DNA from: Pseudomonadota bacterium
GTDB lineage: Bacteria; Pseudomonadota; Alphaproteobacteria; Rhizobiales; Rhizobiaceae
Assembly (NCBI GenBank): GCA_023390055.1
Contig: JAEWDP010000018.1
Span: forward strand, 1-38,808
Direction: 5' to 3'
Length of the DNA: 38,808 nt
This document shows positions 24,245 through 32,258 of this stretch, piece by piece (within the stretch, counting starts at the first letter, position 1; every line of letters begins with the position of its first letter). The translations under genes and the position numbers were made by a program. Under the pieces are notes generated by a model, which saw only the letters and a program-made list of their open reading frames with translations, searched no databases and was not told the DNA's origin.

Positions 24245-25708
24245 TCAGTAGGGGGCGTCGACCGGATCCATCGAAACGTAGACCGTTTTCAGTTCGGTAT
24301 AATGTTCCAGAGCGGCGGTAGAGTTTTCTCGTCCGAACCCCGATTGCTTGGAGCCGCCGAAAGGGACCTCCACAGGGCATAGATTGTACGTGTTGATCCA
24401 CAACATGCCAGCCTGCAACTGATCGACGACACGGTGTGCACGCGACAGATCGTCCGTGAAGACACCGCCTGACAAACCGAATTCGGTTGCGTTGGCGCGC
24501 GTGATAACCTCGGTCTCATCCTCGAAATCAAGGACGCACATGACCGGCCCGAATATTTCCTCGCGCGCGATCGTCATGTCGTCGGTGACATCTGCAAAGA
24601 CGGTTGGCTGTACGTAGTAACCTTTGCTTGAAACAGCATTCGGTATGCCGCCGCCGGTCACCAGCGTTGCCCCCTCGCTCTTGCCCTTGTCGATATAGGC
24701 GAGAACCTTGTCATGTTGCGCCTGCGAAATCAGTGGCCCCATCTGCGTGGCGTCGCTCATCGGGTCGCCAATGACGATCTTTTCGGTGCGTTCCTTCAGG
24801 CGGCGTAGGAACGCGTCCTTGATGCTCTTTTGAACGAAGACACGTGTGCCGTTGGAGCAGACCTGGCCGGAAGAATAGAAATTGCCAAGCATCGCCCCGC
24901 CGATGGCACTGTCGATGTCTGCGTCTTCGAAGACAATCAGCGGTGATTTTCCGCCGAGCTCCATCGTCACATGCTTGAGGTTTCCAGCCGCCGCTGCCGC
25001 AACCTTGCGGCCGGTCGCAACAGAGCCCGTCAGCGAGACCTTGGCAACGTCGCGATGGTTCACGAGCAGGGGGCCCGTCTCGCGGTCGCCCTGGATCACG
25101 TTAAAGAGCCCTTTCGGCAACCCGGCCTCGATCAGGATTTCGGCGATCTTCAAGGCTCCGAGCGGCGTGTTCTCGGATGGTTTGAAAACCATGGCGTTGC
25201 CGGCGGCCAAGGCCGGTGCCGCTTTCCAGCAGGCGATCTGCTGGGGATAGTTCCATGCACCGATCCCGACACAGACGCCGAGGGGAACGCGCTTGGTGTA
25301 TGCCCAGTCCGACCCAAGCGGAATATGGCTGCCGTTCAATCCGGCAGCGGCGATGCCGCCGAAGAACTCGAAAGCATCCGCACCTGATGTTGGATCGGCA
25401 ACAATTGTCTCCTGTATGGGCTTGCCGGTGTCCAGGGTTTCCAGTTCTGACAATTCGCGGTTTTTCTCGCGCATGATGTCTGCTGCCCGCCTCAGGATAC
25501 GGCCGCGTGCAGTCGGGCTCATGGCCGCCCATTCAGCCTGCGCGCGTTTTGCCGAAGCGATTGCCTTGTCGATGATTGCAGGTGTTGCTGCATGCAGTCT
25601 TGCAATGATTTCGCCGGTTGCGGGATAGATGGTCTCTATGACCGAACCCGCGGTATCTTCGACATACCTGCCGTCAATGAAATGGCTGGCTTCTGGCTGG
25701 CTACGCAT
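24245..25708 (-). CDS. betB: Betaine aldehyde dehydrogenase
   Basis: 487 aa, exactly the usual BetB length. Motifs of the aldehyde dehydrogenase family: GAWNYPQQIACWKAAPALAAGN, FKPSENTPLGALKIAEIL, LTGSVATGRKVAAAAAG, catalytic Glu in MELGGKSPLIVFEDADID, and catalytic Cys in NFYSSGQVCSNGTRVFV. The C-terminal VEVPFGGSKQSGFGRENS is typical. It oxidises betaine aldehyde to glycine betaine with NAD. ATG 25708 is preferred, with GGAG seven bases upstream. The start overlaps the end of betI by 8 bases, so betI and betB are translationally coupled. Confidence 0.96.
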   Translation of the reverse strand: MRSQPEASHFIDGRYVEDTAGSVIETIYPATGEIIARLHAATPAIIDKAIASAKRAQAEWAAMSPTARGRILRRAADIMREKNRELSELETLDTGKPIQETIVADPTSGADAFEFFGGIAAAGLNGSHIPLGSDWAYTKRVPLGVCVGIGAWNYPQQIACWKAAPALAAGNAMVFKPSENTPLGALKIAEILIEAGLPKGLFNVIQGDRETGPLLVNHRDVAKVSLTGSVATGRKVAAAAAGNLKHVTMELGGKSPLIVFEDADIDSAIGGAMLGNFYSSGQVCSNGTRVFVQKSIKDAFLRRLKERTEKIVIGDPMSDATQMGPLISQAQHDKVLAYIDKGKSEGATLVTGGGIPNAVSSKGYYVQPTVFADVTDDMTIAREEIFGPVMCVLDFEDETEVITRANATEFGLSGGVFTDDLSRAHRVVDQLQAGMLWINTYNLCPVEVPFGGSKQSGFGRENSTAALEHYTELKTVYVSMDPVDAPY

Positions 25709-26348
25709 GATCATTCTCCGCTGCGTTGGTACGCGACATTTCTGGTGACAGGACTGCGCTTTCCTTGAGGAAGGGTTGAAGTTGCAGGCCCAGGTAATCT
25801 TCGGTGAGGGCAATTGATGCGCTACTGCCAGCAGATACAGACTGCAAACTCTGGCGGATGTAGAGCCCGTCGATCATGGCGGCGACACCTTCGGCAATGC
25901 GGGCTGCATCGTCGGGCGGACAAAGCCGATTGAGACTGTCGAGAAGATTGGATCGCAGCCTTTTGGTGTAAATCACAAGAAGCCGGCGTACATCTGCTGA
26001 GCGTTGTGCCTCGACGTAAAATGCCAGCCATGCCGCAATCGTTTCACGAGTGAACTGATCCGTCTGGAAGGACACGCGGATAATTGCCGACAATCGGTCA
26101 CGGGGCGCATCAATATGTTCGAGTGCGGCGGCGGCATCCATCCGCAAGCGTCTCAGAAGGCTTCGGATTGCTTCAATGAGCAATTGTTGCTTGCTGCCGA
26201 AATAATGATGGGCAAGGGCAGGCGAGACGCCAGCCTCGCGGGCAATGTCGGACATTGTCACATCGAGTGAGCCATGCTGGCCGATGGCTCGCAATGTTGC
26301 GTCGACCAGGGCCTTGCGACGCAATGGCTCCATTCCGATCCTGGGCAT
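25701..26348 (-). CDS. betI: Choline-responsive TetR-type repressor
   Basis: 215 aa. The N-terminal helix-turn-helix is RRKALVDATLRAIGQHGSLDV, then SDIAREAGVSPALAHHYFGSKQQLL, the strongly conserved BetI recognition helix region. The C-terminal ligand domain has FYVEAQRSADVRRLLVIYTKRLRSNL and AAMIDGLYIRQ, also BetI-typical. ATG 26348 with GGAG nine bases upstream is chosen over the longer frame at 26396, which would run into the operator. It should repress betIBA and be released by choline. It carries a short C-terminal extension beyond the approximately 195-205 residues common in the family. Confidence 0.95.
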   Translation of the reverse strand: MPRIGMEPLRRKALVDATLRAIGQHGSLDVTMSDIAREAGVSPALAHHYFGSKQQLLIEAIRSLLRRLRMDAAAALEHIDAPRDRLSAIIRVSFQTDQFTRETIAAWLAFYVEAQRSADVRRLLVIYTKRLRSNLLDSLNRLCPPDDAARIAEGVAAMIDGLYIRQSLQSVSAGSSASIALTEDYLGLQLQPFLKESAVLSPEMSRTNAAENDHA

Positions 26349-26372
26349 GAAAGGGCTCTCCGGTTTTCTGTA

Positions 26373-26408
26373 GGTTATTATTGATTGACTGATCAATCAA
26401 TAATAACC
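26373..26408. promoter_or_regulatory. BetI operator: perfect 16-bp inverted repeat
   Basis: GGTTATTATTGATTGA (26373-26388) and its exact reverse complement (26393-26408) flank the 4-base centre CTGA. The site lies 25 bases before betI and about 95 bases before the divergent DUF308 gene. BetI boxes are AT-rich palindromes built on ATTGATTGA-type half-sites, so this is very probably the BetI binding site. Confidence 0.85.
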
Positions 26409-26503
26409 GCGCTAATTTTTTGTCTTGTGTTGACGCAGAACAATGCTCCTCCAAATTCTCATGCGCAGCTTGTGTAATCTCACTTGAAAACGGGAGAGCG
26501 ATC

Positions 26504-27055
26504 ATGGTTCTTGGAATGGAAACGCCACATGTGTCGCAGGTGCGGGACCAATGGGGTTGGTTTCTGGCGCTTGGTGTCCTGCTCCTGATCTTTGGTATCG
26601 TTGCCTTCTTGAATGTCTTTTGGGCAACGGTCGCATCGGTTTTGTATATTGGCATCCTGATGCTGATCGGCGGTGCCTTCCAGTTTGCACAGGCCTTTCA
26701 GGCGAAAGGATGGAGTGGCGCCCTTTGCTGGGGCGTGAGCGGTTTTCTCTATTTCGTCGCTGGCCTGCTGGCCTTTTGGAATCCGGCCCTGACGGCGATA
26801 GTGTTCACGCTGTTCATGGCCGCCGCGCTGATCATTGCAGGCGCTGTGAGAGCCTGGGCCGGTCTCAAGATGCGCCCGCTGAAAGGTGCCGGCTGGATCG
26901 TTTTTGGTGGTGTAATCACGAGCCTTGCGGGTGTCGTCATCGCTCTCGGATGGCCGGTAAACAGTCTCTGGATACTCGGGCTCCTCCTCGCAGTCGATCT
27001 GACGATGCAAGGATGGGCAATGATTGCCTTAGCACTGGCCGTCCGTCGCCAGTGA
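26504..27055 (+). CDS. HdeD/DUF308 family membrane protein
   Basis: 183 aa with six hydrophobic segments in three hairpin pairs, the DUF308 repeat layout of HdeD-type acid-resistance proteins. Segments such as WGWFLALGVLLLIFGIVAFLN, ASVLYIGILMLIGGAFQFAQAF and GWIVFGGVITSLAGVVIALGWP are characteristic. GGGAG seven bases before ATG 26504 fixes the start; the frame is open further upstream. It is divergent from betI and shares the intergenic region holding the BetI palindrome, so it may be co-regulated with choline metabolism. In enterobacteria HdeD acts in high-density acid tolerance; here the role is unproven. Confidence 0.85.
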   Translation: MVLGMETPHVSQVRDQWGWFLALGVLLLIFGIVAFLNVFWATVASVLYIGILMLIGGAFQFAQAFQAKGWSGALCWGVSGFLYFVAGLLAFWNPALTAIVFTLFMAAALIIAGAVRAWAGLKMRPLKGAGWIVFGGVITSLAGVVIALGWPVNSLWILGLLLAVDLTMQGWAMIALALAVRRQ

Positions 27056-27364
27056 AGTGTCATCGAACTTTTACACAGCAGACATTGTTGGTGAATTTGA
27101 GGGAGCTTCTGCGCGATTTCCAGGTCACACGCGTCTGGAGTTTTGGTGATGACATCGGCCTCATTCAGTCCCATCTGCAATCTCCCAAGTATCAATCAGA
27201 TGCGTCGAGTGTGACATTCTAACTTTGCGGCTACACGGGAACCACGAAGGAACCTGCATTACGGAAACAAGCTTGACGTTTGTACCGGGTTCGGGGGGGC
27301 AGGGGACGGCTTGGGAAATTAGCTCGATAGAGCGCGCGCCGTCAGTCAAGCGATGCTTGCGCGA
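27056..27364. other. 309-base gap, nothing recognised
   Basis: Short frames on both strands show no family motif or ribosome site. A GAAATTAGCTCGATAGAGC stretch near 27315 resembles a tRNA D-arm, but no other arm folds around it. The gap lies between the convergent DUF308 and XRE genes and holds no clear terminator. Confidence 0.5.
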
Positions 27365-27629
27365 TCAGACAAGCTCGAGGTGAAGCCTGCGTCCGACGGC
27401 ATTGGCGGCGCGCGTCAGGACGGCCAGCGTGACTCCCTGATACTCAGGATCAAGAAGGCGATCGAGCTGCGACCGACTGGTATGAAGCCGCTTCGCCATC
27501 TCGGCTTTGCCTATATTCTGCTCCTTCATCGCCTGCTCAAGCTGATAGGCGAGCACGCGTTTGATGGCGTGTACCGTCGTCTCTTCGTAGAAAAAATTTT
27601 GCGGGCAGCTTCTTCGGATGATCGATCAT
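27365..27629 (-). pseudogene. XRE-family antitoxin-like HTH gene split by a frameshift at an A4T6 run
   Basis: The intact C-terminal part (63 aa from GTG 27556) reads AYQLEQAMKEQNIGKAEMAK, then HTSRSQLDRLLDPEYQGVTLAVLTRAA and VGRRLHLELV. That is a complete helix-turn-helix of the small XRE proteins often acting as antitoxins. Its frame stays open upstream (FFYEETTVHAIKRVL) but has no ATG. One frame over, an ATG at 27629 starts MIDHPKKLPAKFF and runs into a run of six T (on the coding strand, after four A). Removing one T joins MIDHPKKLPAKF to FYEETTVHAIKRV, giving a normal-looking protein of about 87 aa. It is therefore a decayed gene, a sequencing slip, or a case of slippage/frameshifting. 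The HTH itself could still be made from GTG 27556. Confidence 0.65.
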
Positions 27630-27786
27630 TGCCCGCGATGTACCATAAATGGTACTCCGTCGCGATCATTTTCAAGATCGATGAAGAGGCGCACCTGTGG
27701 TGTGACAATCTGGAGAGATAGAGTATTGCCGCATCCAGAAATGTTGCCGAGAACATGTTTCGCTGCCCAATGCAAATGTTCCAAAG

Positions 27787-28179
27787 CTACTTGTTAACTG
27801 CAGGACTCTGTGAAGGCCGCCAGCGACTGCCCTTATGCTCCGATGACTTATAGAAGTTTCGGCCCAACTCCACCTCGCCATTCCTTGAGGTGACTTTCCA
27901 GCTCTGGCATGGATCATCAAGGACCGAGAACATATCAAGCAGTACCGCAGGTGGCTGGTAAACAGCAACGTGCGGGATCGACACTGCGTGGCCAGTTCGT
28001 ATCCGCTCCAGTAGCTGACGTACCTGGCGTTCGCTCAAATCAAGAACATGCGTCGCTGGCACTACTTCATCCGGCCAGCGATCACCTTTGACAAAATCTC
28101 GATCCGCTGCAGGTCCCGCGGGTTCATCGCAATCAATCTCATCTGCAATCTCGCAGGCATCAATTAATAGACGCGGCAC
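27787..28179 (-). CDS. Hypothetical protein, 130 aa
   Basis: GTG start with GAGGG five bases upstream. The sequence is acidic at its N-terminus (IDACEIADEIDCDEPAG), has an amphipathic helix (LDLSERQVRQLLERIRTGH), and a basic tail (SEHKGSRWRPSQSP). No family is recognised, and no signal peptide or membrane segment is seen. It lies upstream of the frameshifted XRE gene on the same strand, separated by 157 bases, and is divergent from the quinone oxidoreductase. It could be a remnant or a fast-evolving small protein; coding status is uncertain. Confidence 0.35.
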   Translation of the reverse strand: MPRLLIDACEIADEIDCDEPAGPAADRDFVKGDRWPDEVVPATHVLDLSERQVRQLLERIRTGHAVSIPHVAVYQPPAVLLDMFSVLDDPCQSWKVTSRNGEVELGRNFYKSSEHKGSRWRPSQSPAVNK

Positions 28180-28292
28180 CCGAACCCTCTGCGGTGTTTA
28201 GCGAGACATATTGACACCGCGACGGTTGCACGCCTTTCCATGGTCACACCTGCGCCTTAAGTCTACCTCACCGCAAACATGAGGAGAACTCG

Positions 28293-29294
28293 ATGTCAGT
28301 CCCCACGGAGATGCGCTATGTTGACTTGGCCGGCTTCGGTGGTCCGGACGTCATGAAGCTTTCGGCAGGACCGGTACCCGAACCCCGTCCTGGTGACCTG
28401 ATCGTCAAGGTGGACGCAAGCGGCGTCAATCGGCCCGATATCGCACAGCGCAGTGGCAATTATCCGCCGCCCAGGGATGCAAGCCCGATACTTGGACTTG
28501 AGGTTGCCGGCACCGTCGTGGCCCTTGGCGAAGGGACGACTGAGTTTGCCATCGGCGACAAGGTGTGCGGGCTCGCCAATGGTGGCGGCTATGCCCAGTA
28601 CTGCGCAGTGCCGGCTGGACAGGCATTGCCCTTTCCGACTGGATATGACGCGATCAAGGCAGCCGCGATTCCCGAAACCTTCTTTACCGTTTGGGCAAAT
28701 CTGTTTCAGATGGCGGGACTGACAGAAGGAGAACGCGTCCTCATCCACGGTGGAACCAGCGGTATTGGTACGACTGCAATCCAGCTGGCAAAGGCGTTTG
28801 GTGCCGAAGTTTATGCAACTGCGGGGTCGCCAGAAAAATGCACGGCCTGCGAAAACCTGGGGGTGCGCCGGGCCATCAATTACCGTGAGGAAGACTTTGT
28901 TGAAGTCATCAAGTCAGAGACTGGCGGAAAGGGCGTCGACGTTGTTCTCGACATGATCGGAGCTCGCTATTTCAATCGTAATCTCAGCGCTCTTGGGAGG
29001 GACGGCTGTCTGGCGATCATCGCTTTCCTTGGTGGTGCCGTTGCTGACACCGTCAATCTGGCGCCGATCATGGTGAAGCGCCTGACCGTTACGGGCTCGA
29101 CCATGCGGCCACGCACGGCGGAAGAGAAAAAAGCGATCCGAGACGATCTGAAGGACCAGGTCTGGCCATTGCTGGAGAGTGGCGTTGTGGCCCCTGTCGT
29201 TCATTCGGTCATGCCGTTCGAACAAGTCGCCGAAGCCCATCTTTTGATGGAGAGTAGCAAGCATATTGGCAAGATTGTCCTTGACCTTCGGTGA
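28293..29294 (+). CDS. NAD(P)H quinone oxidoreductase, PIG3/zeta-crystallin family
   Basis: 333 aa zinc-free medium-chain dehydrogenase/reductase. MRYVDLAGFGGPDVMKL opens the GroES-like domain; VDASGVNRPDIAQRSGNYPPP and LGLEVAGTVVALGEG are family motifs. The Rossmann domain has LIHGGTSGIGTTAIQLAKAFGAEVYATAGSPEK and INYREEDFVEVI, followed by GVDVVLDMIGARYFNRNL. PIG3-type members reduce quinones with NADPH and respond to oxidative stress. GAGGAG lies 7 bases before the ATG. It is a single gene, divergent from the hypothetical ORF. Confidence 0.93.
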   Translation: MSVPTEMRYVDLAGFGGPDVMKLSAGPVPEPRPGDLIVKVDASGVNRPDIAQRSGNYPPPRDASPILGLEVAGTVVALGEGTTEFAIGDKVCGLANGGGYAQYCAVPAGQALPFPTGYDAIKAAAIPETFFTVWANLFQMAGLTEGERVLIHGGTSGIGTTAIQLAKAFGAEVYATAGSPEKCTACENLGVRRAINYREEDFVEVIKSETGGKGVDVVLDMIGARYFNRNLSALGRDGCLAIIAFLGGAVADTVNLAPIMVKRLTVTGSTMRPRTAEEKKAIRDDLKDQVWPLLESGVVAPVVHSVMPFEQVAEAHLLMESSKHIGKIVLDLR

Positions 29295-29620
29295 TACCAT
29301 CGATGCACAAACCTTCGGACATGTCTGGTCAGTGAGGTGGCATCGCTGACGAATAAAGTTTCAGCGCCACGTCCGCCAATTCCCGGTCGCTAAACCACTC
29401 TTATAGACATGGATGCGGGGCGCTCAGGTGAGGAAGGCCGTTCGGTTGAGAGCGTTGCCATCATTCTCAGGAGCCGATTCTGAACTTGCGTATGCTAAGT
29501 CGATGCCAGGGTTTCTCAACTCAATTAGATGCAGTCCCGTTCATAAAATGTGGCTTGCAATACTTTGAAGGAATTCCTAGCTTTCAGTTATCGTCAACGT
29601 AATGAAAGGAAGGTGATCCA

Positions 29621-29695
29621 ATGTCGAGTGAGATTTCGGTCTGCGTTTCGTACTTTGGAAAGGTGATGGTCTTGACGGGGCAGCCCTCGGCCTGA
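29621..29695 (+). CDS. Possible 24-residue small ORF upstream of a terminator
   Basis: ATG at 29621 preceded by AAGGAAGGTGATCCA, a strong ribosome site. The product is MSSEISVCVSYFGKVMVLTG with four further residues, mildly hydrophobic. It lies directly before two stem-loops and a T-rich tail, so it might be a leader peptide or a small protein on a short transcript. A minus-strand frame of 56 aa over the same bases has no ribosome site. Coding is unproven. Confidence 0.25.
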   Translation: MSSEISVCVSYFGKVMVLTGQPSA

Positions 29696-29708
29696 ACACA
29701 TCTTCCTT

Positions 29709-29785
29709 TGGACGTTGCAAACGTCCAGGTTCGATATACCGGGCCAAAACTCATGGAAGGGTCGCCAAAAGCGACCCTTTTCCTG
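29709..29785 (+). terminator. Double hairpin with intrinsic terminator; possible sRNA 3' end
   Basis: TGGACGTT/AACGTCCA (29709-29727) folds around a GCA loop. Thirty bases on, AAGGGTCGC/GCGACCCTT (29757-29779) folds around CAAAA and runs into TTCCTGTTT. This is a good Rho-independent terminator on the plus strand, yet no ordinary gene precedes it within 400 bases, implying a short transcript starting around 29600. Confidence 0.6.
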
Positions 29786-29840
29786 TTTCTGGGACAAAGA
29801 CCCAGGCTTCTGGCTTCCCGTTCACAATCCATGCAAGGTA

Positions 29841-29872
29841 AGGATTGCAATCCTATGCGCCTGGCGCATAGG
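29841..29872. repeat. Two overlapping perfect palindromes upstream of the DUF1127 gene
   Basis: AGGATTGCAATCCT (29841-29854) is a perfect 14-base palindrome. It overlaps CCTATGCGCC-T-GGCGCATAGG (29852-29872), a perfect 10-base inverted repeat with a one-base spacer. A CTATAT sequence at 29914-29919 could be the -10 element of the following gene, so the palindromes sit where a regulator would bind, or they may belong to an intergenic repeat family. Confidence 0.5.
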
Positions 29873-29993
29873 TGGCCTGTTTGTTGAGCACTTATAAGAC
29901 ATCTCCTGCATCTCTATATAGTAGTTATCGAAGCAAAGAGAGCGAACAACGACTGGGCGCTGGGCTTCGAAAACCCACAGAAAGGGGATCATC

Positions 29994-30140
29994 ATGAACG
30001 TCGCACGTACTTTCAACAATTGGCGCAGATACCGTCAGACTGTTAACGAACTTGGTCGCATGACCCCGCGTGAACTCAACGATCTCGGTATCGCACAAGG
30101 CGATATTCGCCGCATCGCACGCGAAGCAGTCGGCTTCTAA
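29994..30140 (+). CDS. DUF1127 (YjiS-like) small protein
   Basis: 48 aa: MNVARTFNNWRRYRQTVNEL is followed by GRMTPRELNDLGIAQGDIRR. The arginine-rich helix and the RELNDLGI(x)RxDI element are the DUF1127 signature. These short proteins in Agrobacterium and relatives have been linked to phosphate, RNA and small-RNA metabolism, and many act as RNA-binding or regulatory microproteins. AAGGGGATC precedes the ATG. It is a monocistronic gene with a strong terminator 41 bases after the stop and palindromes in its leader region. Confidence 0.93.
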   Translation: MNVARTFNNWRRYRQTVNELGRMTPRELNDLGIAQGDIRRIAREAVGF

Positions 30141-30181
30141 GTAGCAGTCCGGCCGATCAACTGGCGGCCACCTGTCTAATG

Positions 30182-30208
30182 AAAACGCCCGTCATATGCG
30201 GGCGTTTT
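30182..30208. terminator. Bidirectional intrinsic terminator
   Basis: AAAACGCCCG/CGGGCGTTTT, a perfect 10-base stem around a 7-base loop with A-tract and T-tract on opposite sides. It serves the DUF1127 gene on the plus strand and the convergent DUF3750 gene on the minus strand. Confidence 0.85.
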
Positions 30209-30224
30209 GCATATGCAGTAACCT

Positions 30225-30971
30225 TCACAGCCCGATGCGGCCGATTGCTGGTACCTTGATCCCTGGTTTGAAGAAATCCAGGCCCGCGACCAGGCCGAAA
30301 AGATGGACTTCCAGCCCGCTGCGCATACCCACCGAAATTCCAGCCAGTCCACCGAGCGTCACATGAATGTTGCGCCAGTCTTCATCGAGATGGATGATGG
30401 CTCCATCGGGCAGGAAGTCACGGCCCACGGCATGGGGCGGCAGGACAGCACCGATCTGCGGGACGGTGCGTAATATATGGGCAATGAAACTGTTTGAGTT
30501 CGGGCCTGGGAAAAGCCTGTAGTCGCCTGGTTTCGCATGGGGATACCTGGCGATGGCATGTTCTATCCTGGGGATCAGCAATGCGGCCTCATCTCCGGTG
30601 ATGGTTTTGACGATCTGCGGCCTGTTCGAATACCAGTAAGCATCTGCCGGCCGATGGTTGAGCCGGATAGGTGTGCCCCAGCCAACCTTGTCATAACGCG
30701 TATAGGATGAAGCTCCATTCTTCTTGGTGACGATCCAGGCGTGGCTTGCGACCGCTCCTTTGATCCCGCCAGTGGTCGCAGAGAAAATGTAGATGGCCGC
30801 ATCTTCAACGTCGCTTGCCGACGGCAAAATGTTTGCAGATGTCCATCTGGCGTCGCTCCAGCGGCCGGGTCTGTCTTGAATGGCCCACCAGCCGGCCGAT
30901 GCAAAAGTCGGCAACAGGTAGACGATGAAAATGACCAGAAGCAATCGCTTCAATGATTTCAATCTTTGCAC
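30225..30971 (-). CDS. DUF3750 family membrane-anchored protein
   Basis: 248 aa. An N-terminal hydrophobic segment (LKRLLLVIFIVYLLPTFASAGWW) is a signal anchor. The rest fits DUF3750, with features such as AIYIFSATTGGIKGAVASHAWIVTKKNG, YDKVGWGTP, PHAKPGDYRLFPGPNSNSFIAHILR and a final GGLAGISVGMRSGLEVHLFGLVAGLDF. The conserved H-W and NSNSF elements suggest a papain-like/NlpC-like fold, but no enzyme activity is known for the family. The start is a GTG with a poor ribosome site; no ATG is available. It is divergent from the asparaginase gene, 61 bases away. Confidence 0.85.
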   Translation of the reverse strand: MQRLKSLKRLLLVIFIVYLLPTFASAGWWAIQDRPGRWSDARWTSANILPSASDVEDAAIYIFSATTGGIKGAVASHAWIVTKKNGASSYTRYDKVGWGTPIRLNHRPADAYWYSNRPQIVKTITGDEAALLIPRIEHAIARYPHAKPGDYRLFPGPNSNSFIAHILRTVPQIGAVLPPHAVGRDFLPDGAIIHLDEDWRNIHVTLGGLAGISVGMRSGLEVHLFGLVAGLDFFKPGIKVPAIGRIGL

Positions 30972-31032
30972 GCGTGCAAGTTCTTTCCCGTTCGGCTATG
31001 ACCGATTGAAACCGAAAGATCAGGACTTCCCA

Positions 31033-32040
31033 ATGCAAAATCCCGTTACCGTTGAAGTCACCAGAGGCTCAATTGTTGAAAGCCGCCATCAAGGCATGGG
31101 CATCGTCGTCGATGCGAAGGGTAAGACGCAGTTCTCCTTTGGAGATGTGGAATGTGCTGTCTTTCCACGTTCGGCCTGCAAGGCTATGCAAGCCTTGCCC
31201 CTGATGGAGAGCGGGGCGGCTGACGCTTACGGCTTCGGAAACAAGGAACTGGCGCTTGCCTGTTCATCCCATTCAGGAGAAGACGCCCATGCTGCGCTTG
31301 CGGCGTCGATGCTGGCGGCTGCCGGACGAGACGTCTCCGCCCTTGAATGCGGAGCCCATTGGTCATCGCAGCAGGATGTCGTCATCCATCAGGCGCGAAC
31401 GCTCAGCACGGTGAGCGCCCTTCACAACAATTGCTCCGGCAAGCATTCCGGTTTCGTATGTGCAATCTGCCATTGCGGCTACGAGATTGAAGGCTACGTA
31501 AATTACGACCATCCATTGCAGGCAGATATTCGCGCGACGATGGGAAGCCTCACTGGTTCGATACTGGCTCACGACAATTGCGGTGTGGACGGCTGCTCCA
31601 TCCCGACCTATGCCGTCCCCCTGAAGGGGCTTGCACACGGATTTGCGAAGATGGCAACAGGGCAGGGACTTGAACCTGTCCGAGCCAAGGCATCACGCAG
31701 ACTGATCGATGCCTGCATGGCAGAGCCCTTCTATGTTGCCGGCAGCAAGCGTGCCTGCACGCGACTGATGCAGGTGGCGCCCGGTGAGATCTTTGCAAAA
31801 ACGGGTGCTGAGGGCGTATTCGTGGCCGTGCTCCCCAGGCAGGGGCTTGCAATGGCCGTCAAATGCGTGGACGGGGCGACCCGCGCTGCGGAAGCAATGA
31901 TCTCCGCGCTGATTGCCCGTTACTTCGACAAGGACGGCGAGATCCACCACAAGCTGATGGCAATGGCTAATCGCCCGATGAAGAACTGGAACGGTATTCA
32001 TGTCGGCGACGTGCGCGTGAACGGCGCACTATTTGCTTGA
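31033..32040 (+). CDS. Rhizobium etli-type L-asparaginase (class 3, zinc-linked serine hydrolase)
   Basis: 335 aa asparaginase of the R. etli ReAV family, unrelated to the E. coli-type enzymes. The catalytic and metal residues described for ReAV can be placed here: Ser47-x-x-Lys50 (RSACKAM), Ser79 in SSHSGED, Cys134 and Lys137 in NNCSGKHSG, Cys188 in NCGVDGCSIP, and Lys256 in FAKTGAEG. It should hydrolyse asparagine to aspartate and ammonia. There is no signal peptide, so a cytoplasmic enzyme is likely. ATG 31033 is preferred over the long open frame starting inside the divergent DUF3750 gene. Confidence 0.92.
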   Translation: MQNPVTVEVTRGSIVESRHQGMGIVVDAKGKTQFSFGDVECAVFPRSACKAMQALPLMESGAADAYGFGNKELALACSSHSGEDAHAALAASMLAAAGRDVSALECGAHWSSQQDVVIHQARTLSTVSALHNNCSGKHSGFVCAICHCGYEIEGYVNYDHPLQADIRATMGSLTGSILAHDNCGVDGCSIPTYAVPLKGLAHGFAKMATGQGLEPVRAKASRRLIDACMAEPFYVAGSKRACTRLMQVAPGEIFAKTGAEGVFVAVLPRQGLAMAVKCVDGATRAAEAMISALIARYFDKDGEIHHKLMAMANRPMKNWNGIHVGDVRVNGALFA

Positions 32041-32258
32041 AAGCCGTGACAGGTTGTATTTCTCATCGCAAGACTGTCTGCAAAGGCAATTGACGCTTTG
32101 CCGAATGTATCATGTTCACCTGCCGTTCGTTCAACGGTGCCGCGCTTTGTGTTGATGCAGTGATTGGTGGCCAAAGATAATGGCCCCCTTCTTGAAGGTG
32201 CGCGTTTTTCGCGAATGTTCAGACAGCTGACATACAGACGATCAAGCCGCCGCGATAT

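Larger units (their letters stand above)
29295..29993. other. 699-base low-coding region with sRNA-like, small-ORF and palindrome signals
   Basis: This stretch is less GC-rich than its neighbours and has no gene of ordinary size. The first 290 bases show nothing recognisable. The second part holds a possible 24-residue ORF, two strong hairpins ending in a T-rich tail, two overlapping palindromes and the DUF1127 leader, each listed separately. Confidence 0.5.

Noticed and set aside
27313..27335. tRNA-like D-arm sequence (TTAGCTCGATAGAGC)
   Set aside because: No acceptor, anticodon or T-arm can be folded around it.
29584..29850. 88-codon minus-strand frame in the sRNA-like region
   Set aside because: No ribosome site at either possible start, and it runs across the two hairpins and the terminator.
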